The notes: generated by a model from the letters alone, not told the origin. A stretch of 49,574 bases of DNA from an uncultured Bacteroidota bacterium (GCA_902790215.1 CADAQX010000014.1:1-49574); one strand, 5' to 3'; counted from the first letter of the stretch, positions 40,182 to 48,861 are shown. Made by a program: numbers and translations.

Positions 40182-41321
40182 ATGGCCGACAAACCCCATT
40201 TCGTATTTCGCGACGGCATGACTGCCGACAGGGATTATGTGCAGTGGATAGCTGACATCAAAAGCCGTTACCGCAACAGTCAAATTAAAGCAGCTATAAA
40301 GGTGAATAGTGCGCTGCTGGAATTCTATTGGAGCGTGGGACGTGACCTTGCAGTTCTTAAGGCAGAAGAGCATTGGGGTAGCGGAATTGTGAAACAGTTC
40401 GCCTTGGATATGCGAAACGCATTCCCCGACGCAAAAGGCTTTTCTTATTCCAATGTAAAGGACATGAAGCGCTGGTATTTGTTCTATTATGAACAAGTTA
40501 TAAAAGGCCAGCAAGTTGTTGACCCAAATGACATGACGGAAAAAGGCCACCAACCTGGTGGCTTAATTGCGGCAACAGAAAAAAGCCACCAAGTTGGTGG
40601 CCTTTTAGAGATGCCTGAAATCTTCGGCCAAGTACCATGGAAACACCATGTTTACATTGTATCCAAAAGCAAATCCCTTGACGAGGCTCTCTTCTATATT
40701 GACAAGGTAGTGGTAGAGGGCTGGAGCCGCAGCTGGCTCGAAGACCAGATTGCCCACAATCTATATAGAAACCAGGGCTCCGCCATTACAAACTTCGACA
40801 ACACACTGCCCGCTCCACAAAGCCAGTTGGCCAAAGAATTGTTGAAAAACGAGTATAATTTAAGCTTTATCACTTCTGAGAACATAAAACGTGAAAAAGA
40901 CCTGGAAGAAGCCCTCGTTACCAATGTCACACGCTTCCTTTTGGAACTTGGAAAAGGTTTTGCTTATGTAGGCCGACAAATGGAATTGCGGATGGATGAC
41001 GAAACAACATTCTTCCCCGACTTGGTATTCTATCATATACCGCAGAAACGTTACGTCATCATCGAACTGAAAGCTGTCAAGTTTGAGCCAGAGTATGCTG
41101 GAAAACTGAACTTCTATGTAACTGCTGCTGACAAACTTCTCAAGGGCGATGATGACAATGAGTCTGTCGGTTTGATTATCTGCAAGACAGCGAAAAGAAC
41201 AATCGTGGAATGGTCATTGCAAGACATAGCCAAACCGTTAGGTGTAGCCACTTACCAGCTGGAAGAGGTGGTGGCCCGCACCGTAGCTGAATTAGAACAG
41301 AGACAGGAGACCATTAAATGA
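40182..41321 (+). CDS. DUF1016 (YhcG-like) PD-(D/E)XK nuclease
   Basis: 379 residues. N-terminal DUF1016_N with VNSALLEFYWSVGRDLAVLK and FSYSNVKDMKRWYLFY, a linker, then VPWKHHVYIVSKSKSLDEAL and the nuclease core FFPDLVFYHIPQKRYVIIEL followed by KA (PD...ExK). Members are widespread near restriction-modification and retron or TA loci; a DNA-cleaving role is likely but not fully characterised. The linker contains three 13-residue repeats (residues 108-146). Own promoter; followed 3 bp later by the 138-bp repeat. Visibly more AT-rich than the 28-37 kb genes, as is the whole island. Confidence 0.9.
   Translation: MADKPHFVFRDGMTADRDYVQWIADIKSRYRNSQIKAAIKVNSALLEFYWSVGRDLAVLKAEEHWGSGIVKQFALDMRNAFPDAKGFSYSNVKDMKRWYLFYYEQVIKGQQVVDPNDMTEKGHQPGGLIAATEKSHQVGGLLEMPEIFGQVPWKHHVYIVSKSKSLDEALFYIDKVVVEGWSRSWLEDQIAHNLYRNQGSAITNFDNTLPAPQSQLAKELLKNEYNLSFITSENIKREKDLEEALVTNVTRFLLELGKGFAYVGRQMELRMDDETTFFPDLVFYHIPQKRYVIIELKAVKFEPEYAGKLNFYVTAADKLLKGDDDNESVGLIICKTAKRTIVEWSLQDIAKPLGVATYQLEEVVARTVAELEQRQETIK
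40503..40619 (+). repeat. Three 39-bp repeats with palindromes inside the DUF1016 gene
   Basis: Units at 40503-40541, 40542-40580 and 40581-40619 encode KGQQVVDPNDMTE, KGHQPGGLIAATE and KSHQVGGLLEMPE. The second and third contain GCCACCA-ACC-TGGTGGC (40546-40562) and GCCACCAA-G-TTGGTGGC (40585-40601). The first is degenerate. Confidence 0.85.
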
Positions 41322-41323
41322 AG

Positions 41324-41461
41324 CTAAAACACATTTTAGGCTTATCTGGTGAAACGGACACAGCAGAATCAATGCATTAATAATGTGTAAATGCGATAAC
41401 GTGTGAATGTGCTAATCGATTTACGAGTTAACGCATTAACAAGCAAACACATTCAGATAAC
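41324..41461 (+). repeat. 138-bp direct repeat after the DUF1016 gene; start of the intact tcmP leader
   Basis: Begins 3 bp after the stop. Contains nested inverted repeats AATGTGT 41382-41388 / ACACATT 41447-41453 and AATGCGATAAC 41390-41400 / GTTAACGCATT 41427-41437. The 61-bp end (41401-41461) is shared with 38391 and 39978. From 41401 on, the sequence matches the copy at 38391-38694. Confidence 0.9.
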
Positions 41462-41598
41462 AAATTGCATCCCTCTTAGGTCTCCCTCCCGATATCCTTC
41501 ACCGATCTCCCTTTGTGGAGTATTCTCCTATTCATGATACAAACTCATCTGTCTAATAGTTTTATTCAGGCTCCTGCAATAAAAACGACCTTTTCGCG

Positions 41599-41620
41599 TT
41601 AATCATCTTATGATGATTAA
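41599..41620 (+). promoter_or_regulatory. Perfect palindrome over the tcmP start codon
   Basis: TTAATCATC-TTAT-GATGATTAA, with both candidate ATG codons (41610, 41613) in the loop and second arm. Conserved with the remnant copy at 38589. Confidence 0.65.
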
Positions 41621-42557
41621 ACCTCTCGATACAGGCTCAAATAATGAACGACAGGCTACCGTCACCGAACCATCCAGTTCGTGGGGAGGAGCATGGACGG
41701 AAGAGAAACTCAATGCTTTTGAGAAGTATGTTAATGCATACCTTACCATTATGAATAGATATCGCGACCAAAATGATTGGAAACTGATATATTTCGATGG
41801 ATTTGCTGGCAGCGGTTCCCGACAAGAGTCTGCACCAGAGGAGGGCAATCAGCTGATGCTAGACTTAATAAACGAGCACCATGTTACAACAGATGAATTA
41901 TCACCATATAAAGGAGCTGCTGAACGTGTACTAAACATCTCTAAAAAAGGTTTCGACTACTACTATTTCATTGATAAGGACGAAATTTCAAGCAAGCAAC
42001 TTAAGGAAAAACTAACCCCTATCTGCAAGGGTAGAAAACTGGAGTTTCGACATTCAGATGCCAACACAGAAGTGAAAAAGTTGGCCACTGCACTGCACAA
42101 CAACAGCAAACTAAAGGCTCTTGTATTGCTTGATCCCTTTGGAATGCAGGTGGATTGGGAATCAATTGAGAGACTAAAAGGAACTGGCACTGATTTATGG
42201 ATACTTATCCCTACAGGTGTTATTGTCAACCGATTGCTTGATAGAAAATGCAAACTGACACATATTGAGAAACTCACCACATTCTTTGGAAAAGACGAGT
42301 CTTTCTTGAAGGAATACTTTTACAATACCAGACAGGACAGCACCCTATTCGGCGAAGTCGAAGTCGTGGAAAAAATGGGTGAGCCTATCAAAAGGATCAC
42401 TGAGCTATACATTCAGCAGATGAAAACTATTTTCAAGTACGCCACTGAACAGCCCTTAGTATTGCGTAATACAAGAAACACCCCGATATTCCATTTCGCA
42501 TGTGCATCAAATAATCAAAGTGCAGTAAAGATTGCACATGAAATAATCAACAAGTGA
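41610..42557 (+). CDS. tcmP: Three-Cys-motif partner protein TcmP
   Basis: 315 residues. The family start SSWGGAWTEEKLNAFEKYVN is followed by LIYFDGFAGSGSR (a Rossmann methyltransferase-like G-x-G-x loop), YYYFIDKDEISSKQL, LKALVLLDPFGMQVDW and IPTGVIVNRLL. TcmP is defined by its pairing with three-Cys-motif Gp37/Gp68 proteins, as here (the stop overlaps the next ATG by 1 bp). Its reaction is unknown. The long leader 41462-41598 is duplicated upstream of the remnant at 38603. Start ATG 41610 or 41613 cannot be decided. Confidence 0.9.
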   Translation: MMIKPLDTGSNNERQATVTEPSSSWGGAWTEEKLNAFEKYVNAYLTIMNRYRDQNDWKLIYFDGFAGSGSRQESAPEEGNQLMLDLINEHHVTTDELSPYKGAAERVLNISKKGFDYYYFIDKDEISSKQLKEKLTPICKGRKLEFRHSDANTEVKKLATALHNNSKLKALVLLDPFGMQVDWESIERLKGTGTDLWILIPTGVIVNRLLDRKCKLTHIEKLTTFFGKDESFLKEYFYNTRQDSTLFGEVEVVEKMGEPIKRITELYIQQMKTIFKYATEQPLVLRNTRNTPIFHFACASNNQSAVKIAHEIINK

Positions 42558-43300
42558 TGGCTACGAAGACGACCAAAATAGAATGGACAGACAAGACTTG
42601 GAATCCTATCACAGGATGTGATAAGATTTCAGCGGGCTGTGCGCATTGCTATGCCGAGGTGATGTCGCGTCGCTTGAAGGCTATGGGGCTGGCGAAATAT
42701 GCCAACGGTTTTCGGGTCACACTTCATGAAGATTGCCTTGAGGAGCCACTCGCTTGGCGGCAACCACATACCATCTTTGTCTGCTCCATGAGCGACCTCT
42801 TCCACAAGGATGTGCCTTTCGATTTCATCGACCGTGTGATGGAGACCATCCGACGCACCCCGCAGCATCGCTACCAGCTGCTTACCAAACGTGCCGAGCG
42901 TATGGCCGAATATTTCCATTCGCACGAAGTCCCTGCCAATGCGTGGCTGGGTGCGACCGTTGAGGCACAATCTTCCAAACCACGTATTGACTGCCTGCGT
43001 GATCTTCCCGCTCCGATACGATTTCTCTCCTGTGAGCCGTTGATTGAGGACTTGGGAGAATTGAACCTCGAGAATATCGACTGGGTGATAGTCGGTGGCG
43101 AAAGTGGTCCCCAAGCCCGCCCGATGAAAGAAGAGTGGGTGCTCTCCATCCAAGAACAGACAGAACGGCAAGGCTCAGCTTTCTTCTTCAAGCAATGGGG
43201 AACGTGGGGCAGCGATGGCATCAGGCGCAATAAACACGATAATGGCAAACTCCTGATGGGCAAAATTATTCAGCAGATGCCAGAAAAGATGGCAGTCTGA
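42557..43300 (+). CDS. Phage Gp37/Gp68 family protein with three-Cys motif (DUF5131, radical SAM-like)
   Basis: 247 residues from ATG 42557 (MATKTTKIEWTDKTWNPITG); the GTG three bases earlier is unlikely. The Cys cluster is in GCDKISAGCAHCYAE (C-x6-C-x2-C), then IFVCSMSDLFHKDVPFDFID, LTKRAERM, WLGATVEAQ, RFLSCEPLIEDLG and WVIVGGESGPQARP, the conserved family order. Related to radical SAM enzymes such as spore photoproduct lyase by its Cys triad. Substrate unknown. Works presumably with TcmP (TGATG overlap). Confidence 0.92.
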   Translation: MATKTTKIEWTDKTWNPITGCDKISAGCAHCYAEVMSRRLKAMGLAKYANGFRVTLHEDCLEEPLAWRQPHTIFVCSMSDLFHKDVPFDFIDRVMETIRRTPQHRYQLLTKRAERMAEYFHSHEVPANAWLGATVEAQSSKPRIDCLRDLPAPIRFLSCEPLIEDLGELNLENIDWVIVGGESGPQARPMKEEWVLSIQEQTERQGSAFFFKQWGTWGSDGIRRNKHDNGKLLMGKIIQQMPEKMAV

Positions 43301-43347
43301 GAATATCTAAATATCATTTTGTTCTATTTTAATCAAAACAGACAGAT

Positions 43348-45417
43348 ATGGCAAAAAAGACCAGCAGCATAGAAGAATCTGTTGAGCAATGGGCAAAAGA
43401 GCAATTGAAAGGAGTGAAGCTCTACCCCAAAACAGACTTTATCAATCCACAAATTGAAAAAGCCCTTAAGAGCAGTCCATCAAAGTCAGGAAAAGAAGGT
43501 GGCAACTATCCCGACATTAAATGCATACTTTCGACACCCAATGGTGAGATTCCTGTGATGATTGAAGTCAAAGGGACAAAAGAAGCGCTTATCAAACGTG
43601 ATAACGACAGTGGACTTCCTGACAATCTGACTAAGAAAGGTGAACCCAATTATACTAATATTGCCAAGTATGCTGTCAATGGGGCAGTACATTATGCAAA
43701 TGCAATATTGCGTAACACTACCTACAAGGAAGTGATTGCCATTGGGGTTAATGGTTATGAAGAGTCTGTGTTTGGAACGGTATATGAGGTCAGCGTATGG
43801 TATATATCACGACAAAACTTATTTATACCCAAAGAGGTGGCTCTATATAGCGACCTCTCATTTCTGCTGCCGAAACACCAAAAGAATCTATTAGATAAAA
43901 TTGCCAATATCGGACTGTCTGACGAAGAGATAGAACAACAGAAGTCGAAACTCGAGGATGATATCGAGCGCAAGCTGAAAGACTTGAACCAAAAGATGCA
44001 AGACGAGTTACAGATAGTGGTCAATCAGCGAGTGCAACTTGTCACGGGTCTTATTATGGCTGGTCTTGGAGTGAAAGAGAGAGACAACTACAAGGTATTG
44101 CCTTTACAAGAGGAAGACCTTCACGGTGACACTGACGAGGACAACAACGACGGTGCTGTCATCATGCGAAAAATCAAGTCCTACCTCAAAAACAAAAAAC
44201 TTCCCACAGAGAAGATTGACATGATAGTAAAAATACTCTCTGTGGTGTTTCAGCACTCACATCTTGAAGAAGCAAAGAACGGAGAGAGCAACCTACGCAC
44301 ACTCTACCGCGACATCAAGGCCGACATCATTCCTTTCCTGACAGGCGAATTACATAACCTCGACTTTACGGGACGGCTATTCAATGTTCTCAATGCTTGG
44401 GTTGATGTGCCTGATGGAGCCGAAAACGATGTGGTGCTCACTCCACGCTTTGTTACTGAACTGATGGCAAGATTATGTCAAGTAAACAAAGATTCATATG
44501 TATGGGACTTCGCCACAGGTTCCGCTGGTTTTCTTATCTCTGCCATGCATTTGATGATTGCCGATGCTCAAGAGAAAATAGCTAACCCCAAGGCAAAAAC
44601 AGAGAAAATACTTCATATCAAAACAGAACAATTATTGGGCATAGAGAAGTTGGCCGATATCTATCTACTGGCAGTGCTCAACATGATTTTGATGAAGGAT
44701 GGCTCTGCCAATATCATTCATGCTGATTCGCTCACCCAGTTTAATGGAGAATATGAGCAAGGAGAAATGAAAGGGAAGGACTTCCCTGCAACAGTATTTC
44801 TGCTTAATCCGCCATATTCTGCAGAAGGAAAAGGCTTTGTATTTGTGAAGAAAGCCTTATCGATGATGACCCACGGAGGAATGGCAGCTATTCTGATACA
44901 AGAAAACGCAGGCAGTGGCAACGGCCTTCCCTACACGAAAGAAATTCTGGAAAACAACACGCTTATCGCCTCAATCAAGATGCCAATCGACCTGTTCATT
45001 GGTAAATCTTCGGTACAAACAGCTATTTATGTATTTGAAGTGAATAAGCCACATGCTCCAGAGTCTATAGTCAAGTTTATCGACTTTTCCGAGGACGGCT
45101 ATTCTCGTATGAACCGCCGTCATTCCAGCCAAAGCGTCAACCTGCGTGACACCAACAATGCCCGTGAACGATATGCCGAAGTAGTGAAGTTGGTACGATA
45201 TGGGAAGGGATTGAACGGCGAGAATCTCAACTATCTTAATGGCTCATATATTGAAGATCATATTACACTTGACGGAAACGATTGGACATACGGACAACAC
45301 AGAAAGATTGAGACCATACCCACTGAAGAAGACTTCCGCAAAGTTGTTAAAGATTATTTGGCCTGGCGAGTATCAGAGGTTATCAAGCAAGAAGGAGGAA
45401 GTGGCCTGGGAAAATAG
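43348..45417 (+). CDS. N-6 DNA methylase with N-terminal PD-(D/E)XK nuclease (BcgI-like RM subunit)
   Basis: 689 residues. The N-terminal 160 residues contain YPDIKCIL (54-61) and VMIEVKGTK (70-78), a PD...ExK nuclease site. A helical region follows, then the HsdM-like methylase with VWDFATGSAGFL (motif I, Asp387) and LLNPPYSAEG (motif IV, Asn487). Nuclease plus methylase in one chain with a separate specificity subunit is the type IIB/IIG architecture of BcgI, not a classical type I system; no hsdR is in the window. The TAG stop at 45415 lies within the beginning of the S gene. It modifies adenine and, if active, cuts DNA on both sides of its site. Confidence 0.87.
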   Translation: MAKKTSSIEESVEQWAKEQLKGVKLYPKTDFINPQIEKALKSSPSKSGKEGGNYPDIKCILSTPNGEIPVMIEVKGTKEALIKRDNDSGLPDNLTKKGEPNYTNIAKYAVNGAVHYANAILRNTTYKEVIAIGVNGYEESVFGTVYEVSVWYISRQNLFIPKEVALYSDLSFLLPKHQKNLLDKIANIGLSDEEIEQQKSKLEDDIERKLKDLNQKMQDELQIVVNQRVQLVTGLIMAGLGVKERDNYKVLPLQEEDLHGDTDEDNNDGAVIMRKIKSYLKNKKLPTEKIDMIVKILSVVFQHSHLEEAKNGESNLRTLYRDIKADIIPFLTGELHNLDFTGRLFNVLNAWVDVPDGAENDVVLTPRFVTELMARLCQVNKDSYVWDFATGSAGFLISAMHLMIADAQEKIANPKAKTEKILHIKTEQLLGIEKLADIYLLAVLNMILMKDGSANIIHADSLTQFNGEYEQGEMKGKDFPATVFLLNPPYSAEGKGFVFVKKALSMMTHGGMAAILIQENAGSGNGLPYTKEILENNTLIASIKMPIDLFIGKSSVQTAIYVFEVNKPHAPESIVKFIDFSEDGYSRMNRRHSSQSVNLRDTNNARERYAEVVKLVRYGKGLNGENLNYLNGSYIEDHITLDGNDWTYGQHRKIETIPTEEDFRKVVKDYLAWRVSEVIKQEGGSGLGK

Positions 45418-47069
45418 CCAGTCCTCGGGAAAAATGGAAAGAACCCGAGGGCGGATTTAAGAGTTTCAAAATAGGCAGTCTGTTCGAAGCACAGACAGGT
45501 GATGTGGATTTACAACAATCAGATGTAAATGACAAGGGTACATTCTTCGTTAATTCTGGTGTACAGAATTTTGGAATAAAAGGTCGAACTGATAGACTAG
45601 CAAAGATATTCTCTGCCAATACTCTAACCGTTGATTTTTTAGGAAATGTCTATTATCGGCCTTTTGATTACAAGATGGCAACACATAACCATGTATTCTC
45701 TTTGAGTGGAGAGATAGTAAAGAATGAACGAGTTGGTCTTTATTTGGCCGCCCAAATGACTTACTTAAACAAGATATTTTCATTCAACAATATGGGAACA
45801 TGGCCACGAATAAAAGAGTTAACAATTCAACTTCCCATTGACGATAAAGAGAATATTGATTTTCCATTTATCGAGGAGCGCGTGCGCGAACTCGAAGAGG
45901 AGCGCGTGCGCGAACTCGAAGCCTATCTCCAAGAAGCAGGCTTTGAGGATTGCAATTTGACAAAAGAAGAGGAAAATGCCTTGAGAAATATTAAAAGAGG
46001 CATGATAAGTAGCAAATTAGTTCAAATTGATGAATTGTTTGATATCGCAACAGGAAGAGATATTATTATAGGAAGAACCCTAAAAGGTGCCATCCCTCTA
46101 ATAAGTCATCAACATGATAACAATGGTATATCAAAACGTATTGAGAGGATAACAAATAGACGTTTGTTCAATCATGAAACAACTCTACCATTAGCAGATA
46201 GCGGCGTTTTTCTTGCCACTACTCAGTCCGAAGACTTCCATATAGGTACACGGGTGAAGGCTTTAACATTCAAGAATGGGAAACAGAACGAAAATGTTCG
46301 TTTGTTCTTTGTGGCATCTATTAATAAACTTCAAGTATTGTTTCTAGATTATTTAACAAATGCCACCGACAATCTACCTAACTTAACAATATCAGTACCA
46401 ATAAAAGAAAATGGAACCGTCGACTACTCATTCATGGAGACTTACATAAGTGCCATCAAGAAACAGTGTATCGCCCGTTTGAAGCAAGAAATTGACATAG
46501 AACGAAAAGCATACAATAAAGTCTTAGACACACAGCATCAAGAATCAATCGGCACAAAACCGCCAATGATTGATTATGCTATCGATGACGACCCCCAAAT
46601 ATTAAAGGCAGCAGAAGATTTCGAATATTATCAATGGAATCATGCAGACCAATATATTATAGACTTCTTTGGTGATAATAAGACTATCCTATTGGGGTGT
46701 TACAAGGACAAGAAACATATGAAGTGGATTCAGGAACAAGGCATCTACAACATCCGATTAGGAAAAAGAAAAGGGTCGATATCTGGCAAATCTGCATTGT
46801 TTGAAAGGACATCGCATCTCGTGCTATATAATGTAGACCACCCTAACCAACAGATGGTTTATGATATAGTTTCGTGCTGTGAGATGTCGGGACAACAGCT
46901 AAAGGAATTAGGATACCCAACACAAAAGCCAGGCAAGACATATATGACATTTAAACTCTCTTCTTCAACACTGGATACAACCCAATTGAATAAACTTCGA
47001 TTGATTGAAAGAATAACAGAAGAACATACTGAACACGAAAAAGGTACACCTGTGTTCTTGGAACCGTAG
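45401..47069 (+). CDS. Specificity (S) subunit, apparently frameshifted near its start
   Basis: The long frame is open from 45351 to 47069, but the only start codon in it is an internal GTG (45504), which would cut off FKSFKIGSLFEAQTGD, the usual beginning of target-recognition domain 1. Another frame has GTG 45401, reading AWENSQSSGK up to a five-A tract (45430-45434); one A fewer joins it to WKEPEGGFKSFKIG. Two recognition domains are separated by the spacer helix VRELEEERVRELEAYLQEAG near the middle, with a second TRD (KLVQIDELFDIATGRD). The last about 180 residues (from the AEDFEYYQWN region on) are an extra domain I cannot name. Overlaps the methylase end by 17 bp. Confidence 0.78.
45873..45920 (+). 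repeat. Perfect 2 x 24-bp tandem repeat in the S subunit spacer
   Basis: Two identical units, 45873-45896 and 45897-45920, each encoding EERVRELE. They sit in the helical spacer between the two recognition domains, are GC-rich within AT-rich DNA, and keep the frame whatever their number. Confidence 0.92.
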
Positions 47070-47084
47070 ATAAATACAAATATT

Positions 47085-47714
47085 ATGGAATACGGCATTG
47101 TTTATTTACTTACAAATCCTGTGATGCCAGGTCTAGTCAAGATAGGCATGACTACACAAGAGGATATAGACAAACGCATGAAGGAACTATATACAACAGG
47201 AGTTCCTGTCCCGTTTGAATGCAAATTCGCATGCAAGGTCAAGAAAAGCGACTGCCTCAAAATAGAGAAAGCATTGCATAAAGCCTTCGACCCTCAGCGC
47301 ATCAATCAGAACCGTGAATTTTTCCGCATCAATGTTGAGCAGGCACAGGCAATTTTAGAGCTATTTCATCATGAAGATGTTACCGAGGATGTGAGCGAGG
47401 AGATTCAAAACGATCTTACCGATGAAGATAAGGCTGCAAGTTCAAAGGCACAAACCAAAAGACCTCCTCTAAACTTCTTTGAGATGGGTTTACAAAAGGG
47501 TGATAAACTCATATGGAAAGATGACCCTTCGGTTTCAGTAACCATCATATCAGAACGAAAAGTTCTGTATGAGGGTGAGGAAACATCTATTAGTTCTTTA
47601 TCAGCCAAGTTAAAAGGGTATAACGTCAAACATATCGCCCCTGGTGCTCATTGGACATACAACGATATACTCCTCAGCGATATCTATGACGAAACATATC
47701 CATTTGAGGAATAG
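47085..47714 (+). CDS. GIY-YIG (T5orf172-type) nuclease-domain protein with C-terminal RAMA-like domain
   Basis: 209 residues. IVYLLTNPVMPGLVKIGMT is the GIY-YIG-type start; RMKELYTTGVPVPFECKFAC, EKALHKAFDPQR and REFFRINVEQA follow as in T5orf172/MUG113 proteins. After an acidic linker, FFEMGLQKGDKLIWKDDPSV then YEGEETSISSLSAKL resembles the RAMA (restriction enzyme adenine methylase associated) domain, which reads modified DNA. 15 bp after the S gene, so likely part of the restriction operon. Function inferred. Confidence 0.8.
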   Translation: MEYGIVYLLTNPVMPGLVKIGMTTQEDIDKRMKELYTTGVPVPFECKFACKVKKSDCLKIEKALHKAFDPQRINQNREFFRINVEQAQAILELFHHEDVTEDVSEEIQNDLTDEDKAASSKAQTKRPPLNFFEMGLQKGDKLIWKDDPSVSVTIISERKVLYEGEETSISSLSAKLKGYNVKHIAPGAHWTYNDILLSDIYDETYPFEE

Positions 47715-47772
47715 CCAGTATGCATTAAAAAAGTATATATGACATCCCTGATGAACATGTAATTATTGTACA

Positions 47773-48861
47773 ATGAATAGACTCGTTCTCATAGGCAACG
47801 GCTTCGATTTGGCACACGGACTTAAGACCAGTTATGCGGATTTCATCAACTGGTATTGGAACGAATGGGGAATGCGCTTATTGAGAGCTTCCACTTATGA
47901 AGAATCAGATGAGTTTTGTTCTTTTGAATCTAATCTAAAAGTAGAGGGACACCGTTTAACATGGTTTCAATTGCAGCAATGTCATTATATTGAGAAAGAA
48001 GATTTTTTTCGGCCGGGGGATGGGAACAAAATAGTTAAACAAATCAGAAGTAAAGAGTATTGTCAATTCAAATATAAAAGCCCTTTTTTCAAGCAAATCA
48101 ATAATAGTATCGAAACTAAGGGATGGGTGGATATCGAGAATGAATATTACTCAATACTTGTCGAAGAGAAAGCATTTGGGAACCACTATTTTACATTGAA
48201 TAAACAATTAGATTTTTTGCGTGAAAAGTTGATTGAATATCTGACTCAAGAGAGCCAGATGAAAACCTCAATAATCGAAGGAATTAAAGAGAAGCTATAT
48301 TGCCCTATCCAACTAAAGGAGATAGAAATTGCCCGACAAAAGGAGTTTGTCCCATCAGATTGTTCCACATCGAGTATCATGCTACTCAACTTTAACTATA
48401 CCAATACCCTCTTGCGATATATAGAAGACTCTTCAAATGTTGTTCTTAATTACATTCACGGACATATTGAAAAACCACAAAGTGTTATATTCGGCTATGG
48501 GGATGAATTAGATGGAAACTACAACAGACTGAAAGAACAGAATAACAATGAATGCTTGCGACATATGAAATCCATCAACTATTTGGAGTCCGATAACTAT
48601 AGGAAAATGTTGGAGTTCATCGAGTCTGCTCCATTCCAAGTATGCATTATGGGTCATTCCTGTGGGAGATCTGACCGCACTTTGCTCAATACCCTATTCG
48701 AACATCGAAACTGTGTATCCATAAAACCCTATTACCACCAGAAATCGGATGGGACTGACAACTATATCGAACTGGTGCAAAATATCAGCCGTAACTTCAC
48801 CGATATGAAACTAATGCGCGACAGGGTTGTTAACAAAACTTACACAGAACCTCTTACATGA
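47773..48861 (+). CDS. AbiH family abortive infection protein
   Basis: 362 residues. MNRLVLIGNGFDLAHGLKTS and YADFINWYWNEW match the AbiH N-terminus. LNFNYTNTL and YIHGHIEKPQSVIFGYGDE follow in the middle, and VCIMGHSCGRSDRTLLNTLF near the end. AbiH proteins give phage resistance in lactococci by an undefined mechanism, and the family is scattered in defence islands. The next gene follows after 16 bp. Confidence 0.92.
   Translation: MNRLVLIGNGFDLAHGLKTSYADFINWYWNEWGMRLLRASTYEESDEFCSFESNLKVEGHRLTWFQLQQCHYIEKEDFFRPGDGNKIVKQIRSKEYCQFKYKSPFFKQINNSIETKGWVDIENEYYSILVEEKAFGNHYFTLNKQLDFLREKLIEYLTQESQMKTSIIEGIKEKLYCPIQLKEIEIARQKEFVPSDCSTSSIMLLNFNYTNTLLRYIEDSSNVVLNYIHGHIEKPQSVIFGYGDELDGNYNRLKEQNNNECLRHMKSINYLESDNYRKMLEFIESAPFQVCIMGHSCGRSDRTLLNTLFEHRNCVSIKPYYHQKSDGTDNYIELVQNISRNFTDMKLMRDRVVNKTYTEPLT

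Noticed and set aside
39901-41461. The 138-bp elements as integron attC sites
   Set aside because: No integrase is in the window and no clear R''/R' core (GTTRRRY) ends were found; kept only as a cassette-like repeat.
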